36,693 nucleotides of DNA from an uncultured bacterium (lineage in GTDB: Bacteria; Bacillota_I; Bacilli_A; Acholeplasmatales; Anaeroplasmataceae), in the NCBI GenBank assembly GCA_949293265.1, contig CASFCK010000016.1, forward strand, positions 1-36,693. The letters run 5' to 3'. Position numbers and translations under genes: made by a program. The notes beneath the pieces were generated by a model. The model did not search any database, was not told where the DNA came from, and saw nothing but the letters and a program-made list of their open reading frames with translations. Position 1 is the stretch's first letter. Every line of letters starts with the position of its first letter. Shown piece by piece: positions 27,306 to 35,582 of this stretch.

Positions 27306-28286
27306 TTATGCACTTTCTTTAACGTTTAATTCACAATTTAAAATCACATCACTAGTTTTAGCTTCTGGATTTTCTATTAATTCTCTTAAACTTGTAGCAC
27401 TAGCAATAGCTGTTTCATAAACCTTATTATCAATAGCTGTTAAGGTCGGATTTGTTAATTCACAATATTTAGAATCATCAAAACCAATAACTAAACAATC
27501 TTTACCAACCTTAATTCCTGCATTAACTAAAGCTCTAATTGCACCCATAGAAATTAAGTCTTCACCACTAATTATAGCTTCAACATAAGGACAGTCAAAT
27601 AATATTCTTTTAGTAACATCATACCCACTAAATAGATCGTTTGTATGATAAATTAAAGGTGTTAACATTGCTTCATTCATGGCTTTTTTATAGCCTTCAA
27701 CTTTACTTAATGCTGATTGATTATTACCATATTGGATATATGCTATTTGTTTACAATTTTTATTCACTAAATATTTAGTACCATTATAAATACCTTTTTG
27801 ATCATCAACATATATTGCTCGATTGCGATTAACATTAATCTTACCATTAGTAGAAACAACCGGAATGTTATGAATACTTTTTAAGACTTCAACTGATTTA
27901 TTGATTTCATTGAAGATTGAACCAACAAAAATCATACCATCAACTTGTGTTGATACATCAGCAATATATTTAAACATTGGGGCAAGTTCACCAGATGTAT
28001 TGCAAATAATAGTACGGTAGCCATATTTAGATAATTCCTTATCAATATAATAAGCTGCATAAGCATAGTGTGGCATTCTAATATCCACCACAAATACAGC
28101 AATAGTTTTAAGGGAATGAGAAACTAAAGCCTTAGCTATTAAACTTGGCTTATAATTGTATTTATCTATTACCTCTTCTATTCTTTTCCTTGTATCTGGT
28201 TTAACATTTTTACCATTTAAATATCTAGAAACTGTTGAAATGCTTGTGTTTGCTTCTTCAGCTATAGTGTAAATATTTATTTTCAT
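27306..28286 (-). CDS. LacI-family transcriptional regulator, 326 aa
   Basis: This regulator has the LacI/GalR layout: an N-terminal helix-turn-helix (about 5-25, YTIAEEANTSISTVSRYLNG), the hinge helix (PSLIAKALVSHSLK), and a periplasmic-binding-protein-like ligand domain (about 60-326; VDGMIFVGS, VEAIISGEDLISMGAIRAL, VIGFDDSKY). Its ligand is probably a sugar or sugar acid linked to the pectinesterase gene, which follows with a one-base gap. The start ATG (28284-28286) is preceded only by a weak GTGAG. Inverted repeats at 28297-28321 and 28360-28388 lie upstream and could be operators for self-control. Confidence 0.92.
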   Translation of the reverse strand: MKINIYTIAEEANTSISTVSRYLNGKNVKPDTRKRIEEVIDKYNYKPSLIAKALVSHSLKTIAVFVVDIRMPHYAYAAYYIDKELSKYGYRTIICNTSGELAPMFKYIADVSTQVDGMIFVGSIFNEINKSVEVLKSIHNIPVVSTNGKINVNRNRAIYVDDQKGIYNGTKYLVNKNCKQIAYIQYGNNQSALSKVEGYKKAMNEAMLTPLIYHTNDLFSGYDVTKRILFDCPYVEAIISGEDLISMGAIRALVNAGIKVGKDCLVIGFDDSKYCELTNPTLTAIDNKVYETAIASATSLRELIENPEAKTSDVILNCELNVKESA

Positions 28287-28296
28287 TTAACTCACG

Positions 28297-28321
28297 TATA
28301 ATAAATATGGAGTTTATTATA
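28297..28321. repeat. Perfect inverted repeat before the LacI-type gene
   Basis: TATAATAAA-N7-TTTATTATA, a 9-bp perfect inverted repeat. On the minus strand it includes a TATAAT that may be the -10 box of the regulator gene, so a protein bound here would block its promoter. It lacks the central CG common in LacI-family operators. Confidence 0.5.
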
Positions 28322-28359
28322 CCATATTTATTAATTCCCCTTTCTTTTAATTTAATAGG

Positions 28360-28388
28360 TTATAACATCTATACAATAGATGTTATAA
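28360..28388. repeat. Perfect 12-bp inverted repeat in the lacI-ispG gap
   Basis: TTATAACATCTA-N5-TAGATGTTATAA is a perfect 12-bp inverted repeat. No T run follows on either strand, so it is more like an operator than a terminator. It lies between the divergent LacI-type and ispG genes. Confidence 0.6.
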
Positions 28389-28498
28389 TATAATTGCACT
28401 GTGGATCTCTCCTCATATTTTTATGTCAACCTAATTATAAAATATAATTTAAAAAAATCAAGTAAAGACCGCTTAATTACTGCTAATTAGAAGAATAA

Positions 28499-28527
28499 TT
28501 TAGATTTTTATTATTTTGTGATATAAT
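28499..28527 (+). promoter_or_regulatory. Promoter of ispG
   Basis: TTTAGA (28499-28504), 17 bases, TATAAT (28522-28527). The -10 box is perfect; the -35 box matches three of six. GAGG precedes the ATG at 28564. Confidence 0.65.
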
Positions 28528-28563
28528 AATTTTAACATATTTTAAATTTGAGGATGATGATTT

Positions 28564-29601
28564 ATGTATAAAAGAGAACAAACTATAAACTTTAAAGTTA
28601 AAAATTTGAGCTTTGGTGGTAATAATAATATCTATATTCAAAGTATGACAAACACAAAAACTAAAAATGTCGTTGAAACAATTAAGCAAATAAATAAGCT
28701 AGCTGAAGCTGGTTGTGATATTATTAGGGTTGCCGTTTTCGATAAGGAAGATGCTATAAGTATTGCTAAAATCAAAGAAAACATTAGTATTCCTTTAGTT
28801 TGTGATATTCATTTCGACCCTGAACTTGCTATACTATCTATTTTAAACGGGGCAGATAAAATTAGATTAAATCCTGGTAATATCTCAAATAAAGATAAAA
28901 TTAAAGAAATTGTTAAATTATGCAAAGAAAGAAACATTCCGATAAGAATTGGTGTTAATGGTGGTTCCCTTCCAAAAGATTTACCAAGGACTAAAGAAGG
29001 AATTATTGAGGCAGCTAAGCGGCATATCAAAATATTAGAAGAGTTAGATTTTCATAATATTTGTCTTTCATTAAAAGCTAGTGATATCGATTTAGCCTAT
29101 GAAAGCTATAAATTGGCTGCTGAAACTTTTAATTATCCTTTACATATCGGTATTACAGAAGCGGGAACTGATTTTTCTGGTTTAATTAAAAGTTCAATCG
29201 GTATAGCTAAAATATTAAATCTAGGTATTGGTAATACAATTAGAGTTTCTTTAACATCTGATCCACTACTAGAAGTTAGAGCCGCTAGAGAAATATTAAA
29301 GGATTTAAAATTAAAAACTAATATTCCTAATTTAATTAGTTGTCCTACTTGTGGTAGAATTCAATATAATATGATTCCTATTGCTAGAGAAATTGAAGAA
29401 TATTTAAGTCACATTAATAAAAACATAACCGTAGCTGTTATGGGATGTGCTGTTAATGGACCTGGTGAAGCAAAAGAGGCTGATTTAGGTATAGCTGGTG
29501 GAGTTGGTGAAGCTTTATTATTTAAAAAAGGCCAAATTATAAGAAAAATAAAAGAAAAAGATATAATAAGCGAATTAAAAAAGGAAATAGATAAATTATA
29601 A
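28564..29601 (+). CDS. ispG: 4-hydroxy-3-methylbut-2-enyl diphosphate synthase, 345 aa
   Basis: IspG is an iron-sulfur enzyme of the MEP pathway of isoprenoid synthesis. The TIM-barrel part carries IYIQSMTNTKT near the start, RLNPGNI and RIGVNGGSLP. The C-terminal part holds the [4Fe-4S] cysteines in SCPTCGR and MGCAVNGPGEA, plus the conserved Glu in the second motif. Length matches the short bacterial form (about 345-370). It stands alone with its own promoter, and a hairpin shared with the convergent histidine kinase gene follows. Its presence shows that this organism makes isoprenoids from pyruvate and glyceraldehyde 3-phosphate. Confidence 0.96.
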   Translation: MYKREQTINFKVKNLSFGGNNNIYIQSMTNTKTKNVVETIKQINKLAEAGCDIIRVAVFDKEDAISIAKIKENISIPLVCDIHFDPELAILSILNGADKIRLNPGNISNKDKIKEIVKLCKERNIPIRIGVNGGSLPKDLPRTKEGIIEAAKRHIKILEELDFHNICLSLKASDIDLAYESYKLAAETFNYPLHIGITEAGTDFSGLIKSSIGIAKILNLGIGNTIRVSLTSDPLLEVRAAREILKDLKLKTNIPNLISCPTCGRIQYNMIPIAREIEEYLSHINKNITVAVMGCAVNGPGEAKEADLGIAGGVGEALLFKKGQIIRKIKEKDIISELKKEIDKL

Positions 29602-29642
29602 AAAGCTAATTATGGCTAATTCAAGCCATAGTTAGCTTTTTT
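29601..29642. terminator. Bidirectional terminator between ispG and the kinase gene
   Basis: AAAAGCTAA-TATGGCT pairs with AGCCATA-TTAGCTTTT with one mismatch and a 6-base loop. A T run follows on the plus strand and TTTTTA on the minus strand, so it ends both convergent transcripts. It touches the stop codons of both genes. Confidence 0.9.
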
Positions 29643-31287
29643 AATTAAACTTTATTTCTATTCTAGTTCCATGATTAAGTTCACTTTTTAATATGATTTG
29701 ATAGCCAAATTTTTCACAAATATGCTTAACAATAGCTAAGCCTAAACCTGTACCACCAATGTCTTTAGATTTAGCTTTATCTACTCGGTAAAATCTTTCA
29801 AATACACGATCAATAGAATCTTTAGGAATACCAATTCCGCTATCTTCTATAATGAAACCGTCTTTATTTAAAACTATATCTATCGTTCCATTTGTTACAT
29901 TATATTTTATTGCATTATCTATTACATTTGATAATAAAGTTTCTATTTGATTGCGATTACAATTAATTATTAAATCGGTTATATCAGCTTTAATAGTTAT
30001 ATTTTTATTATCAATCTTAGTTTGATAACTTTTTAATATTTCTTTTAAAATATTTGCTATATTTTCATTTGTTAATTCATAATTTTGTAAAAATTCTAAA
30101 TTAGATAATTCTAACATATCAATTATGATTTGATTCATTCTATTTGCTTCTTTTAGTATTCTTAAAGATGCTGCTTTTATTTCTTCTTTATCTTCAATAA
30201 TACCATTTAATATCATTTGTTCATATCCTATTATTGAAGTTAATGGACTTTTAAGCTCATGGCTTGCATTGGCAAAAAAGTCTTTTTTAACTTGTTCAAT
30301 TTTTTGCTTTTCTGTGATATCTTTTAAAGATATTAGCGTTTGAAATGAGGCAAAAGGAATAATGCTAACATCATAGATCTTATTTTCTATTTGAATAGAA
30401 ACCATTTCTAATGTTCGATTTTTTAAATTACTCTCTATAGTATTTAACATGGTAGTGTTTCTAAACAAATATAAATAATTTTTACCTAAAATGCTATCTT
30501 TATTAACCTTAAAAGTATTTAATGTCTTATCATTAACTGAAGTAACAATATCTTCTTTTAATAATATTAAACATTCATCAATAGCTTGAATTATAGTTTC
30601 ATTTTTAATATTTTCGTCTTTAATTTGACTTATTTTTGTGTTAATTAAATTTTTTATATCAGCAATAATTTCTGGTAATTGATCAACAGTATCTGTACTT
30701 ATAGAAACGTTGTTGTCACATACTAAAGCTAATTCATTAAGTTTTTGATTAACGGGTTTTAACATTCGTTTTGATAAAACAAATAAGAAAAACACTTCAA
30801 TAATAAATAAGCCAGCAATTGCTAAAATAGCTATTACCGCAAATATAACATTAGCTGTTGTAAAATAAACCGTATCAAACGAGATTCGTAAATATGTGTT
30901 ATCACTAATAACCGCTATATACATCATTTTTTCATCTGTTGAATCAGATTTTCTAATAATGGCTTCACCTAAATTTATTATTTCTTCTCTATTTAAATGA
31001 TTATCTAATTTATCGATATTATATTTTAATTTAGAATCATATATAACATTGCCTTCTAAGTCAATAAATGTAATTCTTAGATCGTCATCTAAAGAAATCA
31101 TTTTATAGGAAACTTCTTCATAATTATCGCCGTCAAAATAAGACACAGCAACATCAAGATAAATATTTATTTCTTCAATGGCTTTATTTTTGTTTTCATT
31201 AGAGATTAAAGAAAGAGATATAACATAAAGAAGCAAAAGGGCTATTAATGATATGATTGATGAAAAAAGAATCATTCTTTTTTTCAT
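29641..31287 (-). CDS. phoR: PhoR-type sensor histidine kinase, 548 aa
   Basis: This is a membrane-bound histidine kinase. It has a first membrane span (about 6-29), an extracytoplasmic domain (30-140), a second span (about 143-172), a HAMP-like linker, a PAS-like domain (about 225-330), the HisKA domain with phosphorylated His343 in ASHELKSPLT, and the HATPase domain with N-box NVIDNAIKY (around 454-462), DSGIGIP (482-488) and GGTGLGLA (511-518). It starts inside the last codons of the response regulator gene (4-base overlap). Placement at the end of the pst-phoU operon identifies it as the phosphate-sensing kinase; kinase function itself is clear, the signal is inferred. Confidence 0.9.
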   Translation of the reverse strand: MKKRMILFSSIISLIALLLLYVISLSLISNENKNKAIEEINIYLDVAVSYFDGDNYEEVSYKMISLDDDLRITFIDLEGNVIYDSKLKYNIDKLDNHLNREEIINLGEAIIRKSDSTDEKMMYIAVISDNTYLRISFDTVYFTTANVIFAVIAILAIAGLFIIEVFFLFVLSKRMLKPVNQKLNELALVCDNNVSISTDTVDQLPEIIADIKNLINTKISQIKDENIKNETIIQAIDECLILLKEDIVTSVNDKTLNTFKVNKDSILGKNYLYLFRNTTMLNTIESNLKNRTLEMVSIQIENKIYDVSIIPFASFQTLISLKDITEKQKIEQVKKDFFANASHELKSPLTSIIGYEQMILNGIIEDKEEIKAASLRILKEANRMNQIIIDMLELSNLEFLQNYELTNENIANILKEILKSYQTKIDNKNITIKADITDLIINCNRNQIETLLSNVIDNAIKYNVTNGTIDIVLNKDGFIIEDSGIGIPKDSIDRVFERFYRVDKAKSKDIGGTGLGLAIVKHICEKFGYQIILKSELNHGTRIEIKFN

Positions 31288-31949
31288 AAGTCTAGTTTAT
31301 ATCCTTTGCCATAAATAGTTTTGATTAAATCGTCATTAGTTTTCTTTCTAATTGATTTAATATGCATATCTAATGTCCTCGTTTCAAAAGCAAAATCAGC
31401 ACCCCAAATTTTCATGAATAAATCTTCTCTTGTTAAGACTCGCCCATTATTTTCAACTAACAACATTAATATATCAAATTCTTTATTTGTTAAGCTAACT
31501 TCTTTACCATTATACATACATTCTCTTTTCAAAGGATCAAGGATTAAATCCTTTAGAGAAATTGGGCTTATTTTCCTTTTATGACGCCTTAATTTAGCAT
31601 TTACTCGCGACATTAATTCTAATAGATCAAAAGGCTTTTCAATGTAGTCATCTGCACCTAAATCAAGGCCTTCTACTTTATCTACAAGCATATGTTTAGC
31701 ACTAACGATTATGATATCAATATCATCATTAGCACTATCTTTTCTAATGATTTTAAGTAGTTCTAAACCACTATAATCTGGTAACATTAAATCTAGTAAT
31801 ATTAAATCAGGTTTAGTTTCTTTAAATGCCGTTAAGAAGTCTTTACCATTACTAAAAGTTTTAACTTCATATCCTTGTTTTGATAAAGTTTTATTTATTA
31901 TTTGAGCTATATCTCTATCATCTTCAATTGAATAGATAACAAATGCCAT
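31284..31949 (-). CDS. phoB: PhoB/PhoP-type response regulator, 221 aa
   Basis: This is an OmpR-family response regulator. The receiver domain (1-120) has the acidic pocket Glu9-Asp10-Asp11, phosphorylated Asp53 in LLDLMLPD, Ser83 and Lys105 in IEKPF. The C-terminal winged helix (about 130-221) shows LTNKEFDILMLLVENNGRVLTRE and the family end GKGYKLD. It lies between phoU and the kinase gene, so it is the likely regulator of the pst operon in response to phosphate. In Bacillus the same role is called PhoP. A 22-bp-spaced direct repeat upstream of pstS may be its target. Confidence 0.92.
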   Translation of the reverse strand: MAFVIYSIEDDRDIAQIINKTLSKQGYEVKTFSNGKDFLTAFKETKPDLILLDLMLPDYSGLELLKIIRKDSANDDIDIIIVSAKHMLVDKVEGLDLGADDYIEKPFDLLELMSRVNAKLRRHKRKISPISLKDLILDPLKRECMYNGKEVSLTNKEFDILMLLVENNGRVLTREDLFMKIWGADFAFETRTLDMHIKSIRKKTNDDLIKTIYGKGYKLDL

Positions 31950-31961
31950 TTAAATCACATC

Positions 31962-32600
31962 CTAATATATTTTTTTGTCTTTATAAAATCCACTTTCTAT
32001 ATAAATAACCCATTCACTAATATTAACTGAATGATCAGCTATTCTCTCTAAATATTTTACTACTAAAGTACTATAAATTGCAAAAGGTAAATAATTTTCA
32101 TCTTCTTTATTAGGATGAGCTAGTTCTTCAACAATATTTTCATATGTTTTATCTACATAGTCATCGGCATCTATTACTTCTTGAGCTAATTTAATATCTG
32201 AATTAATATATGAATTTACTGATTTTTTTAACATATCAATAACATATTGGGCTAATTTATCAATGCTTTCAAGATGTTTAGTAATGCCTTGGACTCCTTT
32301 TAATTTATTACTGAAAGTTATTATATCTTCAGCATGATCACCAATTCGTTCTAAATCTGTAACTAGTTTTAAAATACCTGTTACTTGCTTTAAATCAGAA
32401 GCATATGGTCTTTCTCGTAATAAAATTGTTAAACACATTTCTTCAATTAATCTTTCAAATTTATCAACTATATCATCATTTACTATATCTTCATTTTTAC
32501 CTAAATAATTATTTATTGATAAATTTATATTATCTACTACTACATCGCTCATTTTTAAAACCATTTGTTTTAGGTTTTCTATTTCGTCAATTAATTTCAT
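31962..32600 (-). CDS. phoU: Phosphate signalling protein PhoU, 212 aa
   Basis: PhoU links the Pst transporter to the PhoR kinase and limits phosphate uptake. The protein is all helix with two PhoU repeats (about 1-105 and 106-212); DLERIGDHAEDI and LERIADHSVNISEW are the paired metal-binding E/DxxxD signatures of the two repeats. I take the ATG at 32598-32600: the frame is open for 32 more codons, but those overlap pstB and do not resemble PhoU, while MKLIDEIENLKQMV is the family N-terminus. The Shine-Dalgarno is weak (AAGG at about 13 bases), so coupling to pstB (gap of four bases) is likely. Confidence 0.95.
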   Translation of the reverse strand: MKLIDEIENLKQMVLKMSDVVVDNINLSINNYLGKNEDIVNDDIVDKFERLIEEMCLTILLRERPYASDLKQVTGILKLVTDLERIGDHAEDIITFSNKLKGVQGITKHLESIDKLAQYVIDMLKKSVNSYINSDIKLAQEVIDADDYVDKTYENIVEELAHPNKEDENYLPFAIYSTLVVKYLERIADHSVNISEWVIYIESGFYKDKKIY

Positions 32601-32604
32601 AATT

Positions 32605-33351
32605 TTAACCAAACCTTCCTGTAATATAATCTTCCGTTCTTTTGTCTTGAGGATTTTTAAATAATTCAGTTGTATCATTAAACTCAACCATTTCACCTAA
32701 CAAAAAGAAAGCTGTTTTATCTGAAATACGTGTAGCTTGTTGCATATTGTGAGTTACTATTACTATCGTATATTCTGTTTTTAATTCCGCTATTAATTCT
32801 TCTATCTTTAAAGTAGCTATTGGGTCTAGTGCTGATGTAGGTTCATCCATTAATATAACTTCAGGTTTCATAGCTATTGCTCGCGCTATACAAAGCCGTT
32901 GTTGTTGTCCACCTGATAAACCTAAAGCATTATCTTTTAGCCTTTCTTTAACTTCATCATATAAACTAGCTTTTTTTAAAGCATCAATTACTATTTCTTG
33001 TAAAGCAGCTTTATTTTTAATGCCACTACATCTTGGCCCATAAGCTACATTGTCAAAAATTGACATTGGAAATGGGTTTGGTTGTTGGAATACCATCCCA
33101 ACCCTAGTTCTTAAATCGATTGGATTCATTTCTTTTATATTTGCTTCTTTAAATAATATTTCACCATCAATTTTACAATTAGGAATTAAATCATTCATTC
33201 TATTTAAACACCTTAGTAAAGTTGATTTGCCACAACCAGAAGGGCCAATAAAAGCCGTTACTTCATTTTTGTTTATATTCATATTAACATTTTTTAATGT
33301 GTGTTTTTCCCCGTAAAAAAGGTTTACATTTTTTATTTCAAAATCATACAT
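32605..33351 (-). CDS. pstB: Phosphate ABC transporter ATP-binding protein, 248 aa
   Basis: PstB powers high-affinity phosphate import. Motifs: Walker [10 protein letters not shown], the PstB-typical [11 protein letters not shown] after it, Q-loop [12 protein letters not shown], signature [14 protein letters not shown], Walker [14 protein letters not shown] and the switch His in VTHNM; the C-terminus has EDYITGRFG, as in the family. It starts three bases after the pstA stop. Confidence 0.97.
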   Translation of the reverse strand: MYDFEIKNVNLFYGEKHTLKNVNMNINKNEVTAFIGPSGCGKSTLLRCLNRMNDLIPNCKIDGEILFKEANIKEMNPIDLRTRVGMVFQQPNPFPMSIFDNVAYGPRCSGIKNKAALQEIVIDALKKASLYDEVKERLKDNALGLSGGQQQRLCIARAIAMKPEVILMDEPTSALDPIATLKIEELIAELKTEYTIVIVTHNMQQATRISDKTAFFLLGEMVEFNDTTELFKNPQDKRTEDYITGRFG

Positions 33352-33354
33352 AAT

Positions 33355-34605
33355 TTATACCGCCATTTTATTCATTTTCTTAGACAATAATTTTACTAAA
33401 ATAGAGAGAATTAAAACTACTATTAAAATAAAGATCGCAATTGCTGTTGCGCCACCATAATTTGGATTTTCACCTTGCATAATAGACCAAATATGAACTG
33501 CTAAAGATGTACTTGCTCCTGTTACATTTATACTATCTTGAATACTTGTACCCATGACAAATATCAAAGCCGCAGATTCACCAATAATTCTTCCGATTGA
33601 TAACAACGTAGCTGTTAAAATACCTGGTATTGAATTAGGTAAGATAACTTTGAAAACCGTTTGTGTTTTACTAGCTCCTAGTGCTAAACTAGCCATTGTA
33701 TATGACCTAGGAATTACTAATAAACTTTCATTAACTGTTTTAATGATTGTTGGTAATAATATAATTGTCATGGTGAATGCTCCAGCTAAAATACTATACC
33801 CGTTTGTATTAAAAGTTCCATCACAAAAAGGAATAAATATCAAAGCCCCGCAAAAACCAAATATAATGCTTGGGATACCTGATGTCATATCAATCATAGT
33901 CGTTATTATCGTTTTAATCAAACCGTCTTTAGCATATTGAGTTAAAAATATTGAAGTTAATATTCCGATAGGTAAAGCAATAATCAATGTTATTAAAATC
34001 AAATAAAGGGTTGTAATTAAACTACCTCGTGCTCCACCACCAGAAGTTTTACATTCCATTTGCGAAATTATTTTTGCTTTATCTAGGGCTTCTGCCACTT
34101 CGCTAGCTCCTTTATTTGCCCCAATAACATTGGTAAAATTACTATCGTTTTTGTATCTAATAGTATCTAGACGATCTCCAATTTCGACAACGTATTCACC
34201 TTCTCCACTCGTTTTTGAGGCATGACGTAATGGAGAATTAGAAGCAATATAGGTAACAACTACACATTCTTTATTAGCTGTATCAACACTATCAGTTAAG
34301 GCTATTCCATAACGTGATACAAAATATGACCCTTCAATTTTAGGATCAGTAAAGGTTAGAGTATCGTCATATTCACAAGTTATAGTTGTTAAACTTTCTT
34401 TATTATCTGAAATTAATAACTCTAAAGAAAAAGCTGGTGCGCCTTTTATTAAAACATATAAAATAATACCACCTAAAATAATCACTAAAAACAAACTTGA
34501 AAAATAAGTAGGGATTAATTTTAAGATGTCAGAAATTCTTTTTCTTTTTAAATTTAATTTAGGCTTATTTTCGATATTTATTGAATTTTCATTAAGCTTG
34601 TTCAT
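33355..34605 (-). CDS. pstA: Phosphate ABC transporter permease PstA with large insertion, 416 aa
   Basis: PstA is one of two membrane subunits of the phosphate importer. The core is normal: TM1 (about 35-55), then five spans from about 198 on, and the EAA coupling loop ASLALGASKTQTVFKVILP (about 305-323). What is odd is a segment of about 135 residues (56-190) between TM1 and TM2, where most PstA proteins have a short loop. It is predicted to lie outside the membrane, is rich in Ser, Thr, Asp and Tyr, and contains Cys77, Cys114 and Cys185. This brings the protein to 416 residues instead of about 280-300. The start overlaps the pstC end by 14 bases. Confidence 0.93.
   Translation of the reverse strand: MNKLNENSINIENKPKLNLKRKRISDILKLIPTYFSSLFLVIILGGIILYVLIKGAPAFSLELLISDNKESLTTITCEYDDTLTFTDPKIEGSYFVSRYGIALTDSVDTANKECVVVTYIASNSPLRHASKTSGEGEYVVEIGDRLDTIRYKNDSNFTNVIGANKGASEVAEALDKAKIISQMECKTSGGGARGSLITTLYLILITLIIALPIGILTSIFLTQYAKDGLIKTIITTMIDMTSGIPSIIFGFCGALIFIPFCDGTFNTNGYSILAGAFTMTIILLPTIIKTVNESLLVIPRSYTMASLALGASKTQTVFKVILPNSIPGILTATLLSIGRIIGESAALIFVMGTSIQDSINVTGASTSLAVHIWSIMQGENPNYGGATAIAIFILIVVLILSILVKLLSKKMNKMAV
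33660..33693. repeat. 34-bp repeat shared with pstC (copy in pstA)
   Basis: This segment matches 34906-34939 at 33 of 34 bases. It encodes the EAA-loop residues of the permease (LALGASKTQT in both proteins). Confidence 0.75.
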
Positions 34606-35524
34606 AGCGTGTAATTACCTTCTTTACTATAGTTAAAATAACATTTACTACTAAAATAGTTACTATTAATAATATACCAACACTAAACCTGATATCATAA
34701 GTTATACCGCTAGATTCATGTATACCCATCATCATAGTTGAAGTTAAGGTACGTGTCGTATCAAACAAATCCCAAACCGGTCCATAACTATTGTTTCCAC
34801 AGACCATTGAAACTGCAGTAGCTTCTCCAAGAGCTCTACCAACACCCAGAATTAAGGCCGCCATTATACCAGATTTTGCCCCACTCATTACAATTTTAAA
34901 ATCAGTTTGCGTTTTACTAGCTCCTAGTGCTAAACTAGCTTCAATAACCGGCTTTTTAACGGCTTTCATACTAGTTACGCTTAGCATTGTAATTGTAGGA
35001 ATCATCATAATAGCTAAAACAATTACCGTTGATAAACCGGTAACACCACCAGCTGTTTGAATACTAAAGAACATAGCAAAATCGCGAACTATAGGGTTAA
35101 TTACCCCACTACCGAATAAACCAAAAATTATCGATGGGATTGCAGCTAGTAATTCGACAACATTTTGTAATACTATTGCCAGCGGTTTTGGAGCTATTCT
35201 TACGATAAATAAAGCTGATAATACCGAAATTGGCAAGGCTATTAATGTAGCCAAAAAAGTTAAATAAAGCGTATTTACTAAAGCACCTAGTGCTCCATAA
35301 TTTAAATTAGTCCAAGTTGTTGAAGTTATAAAGGTTATAAAACTCGCTTGAGTTAATCTTCCATCGGTTTTAGGGTAAGTGTTAACAAATGGTTTAATAC
35401 CTTGTATTAATATAAAAATAATGATAAAAATGATACTTGATGCAGCAACAATAGCTACCAATAGAAAAAATATTTTGAAAATTTGGTCAAAAACAGTTTT
35501 CTTTTTAGAACTAGTCAAATCCAT
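34592..35524 (-). CDS. pstC: Phosphate ABC transporter permease PstC, 310 aa
   Basis: PstC is the second membrane subunit of the phosphate importer. It has six membrane spans: one near 18-42, and five from about 80 to 305. The EAA coupling loop ASLALGASKTQTDFKIVMSGA and the family segment ELLAAIPSIIFGLFG (about 125-139) are visible. Length is the usual 300-310. It follows pstS after the hairpin at 35545-35567 and overlaps pstA by 14 bases. Confidence 0.96.
   Translation of the reverse strand: MDLTSSKKKTVFDQIFKIFFLLVAIVAASSIIFIIIFILIQGIKPFVNTYPKTDGRLTQASFITFITSTTWTNLNYGALGALVNTLYLTFLATLIALPISVLSALFIVRIAPKPLAIVLQNVVELLAAIPSIIFGLFGSGVINPIVRDFAMFFSIQTAGGVTGLSTVIVLAIMMIPTITMLSVTSMKAVKKPVIEASLALGASKTQTDFKIVMSGAKSGIMAALILGVGRALGEATAVSMVCGNNSYGPVWDLFDTTRTLTSTMMMGIHESSGITYDIRFSVGILLIVTILVVNVILTIVKKVITRYEQA
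34906..34939. repeat. 34-bp repeat shared with pstA (copy in pstC)
   Basis: Matches 33660-33693 at 33 of 34 bases; the only difference is at a third codon position and is silent. It encodes the EAA-loop residues. Confidence 0.75.
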
Positions 35525-35544
35525 AATTTCTCCTTTATAATCAC

Positions 35545-35567
35545 AAAAAAGGCCATTGGCCTTTTTT
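35545..35567 (-). terminator. Attenuating hairpin between pstS and pstC
   Basis: AAAAAAGGCC/GGCCTTTTTT, 10 bp with a 3-base loop, followed by T-rich sequence on the minus strand. Located after the pstS stop and before pstC, it should end most transcripts after pstS and so give more binding protein than permease, as is known for binding-protein-dependent importers. Confidence 0.85.
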
Positions 35568-35582
35568 ATTTAGTTTTACACT

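Noticed and set aside
32601-32696. 32-codon N-terminal extension of phoU
   Set aside because: It overlaps the pstB 3' end and does not resemble PhoU; MKLIDEIENL is the family start.
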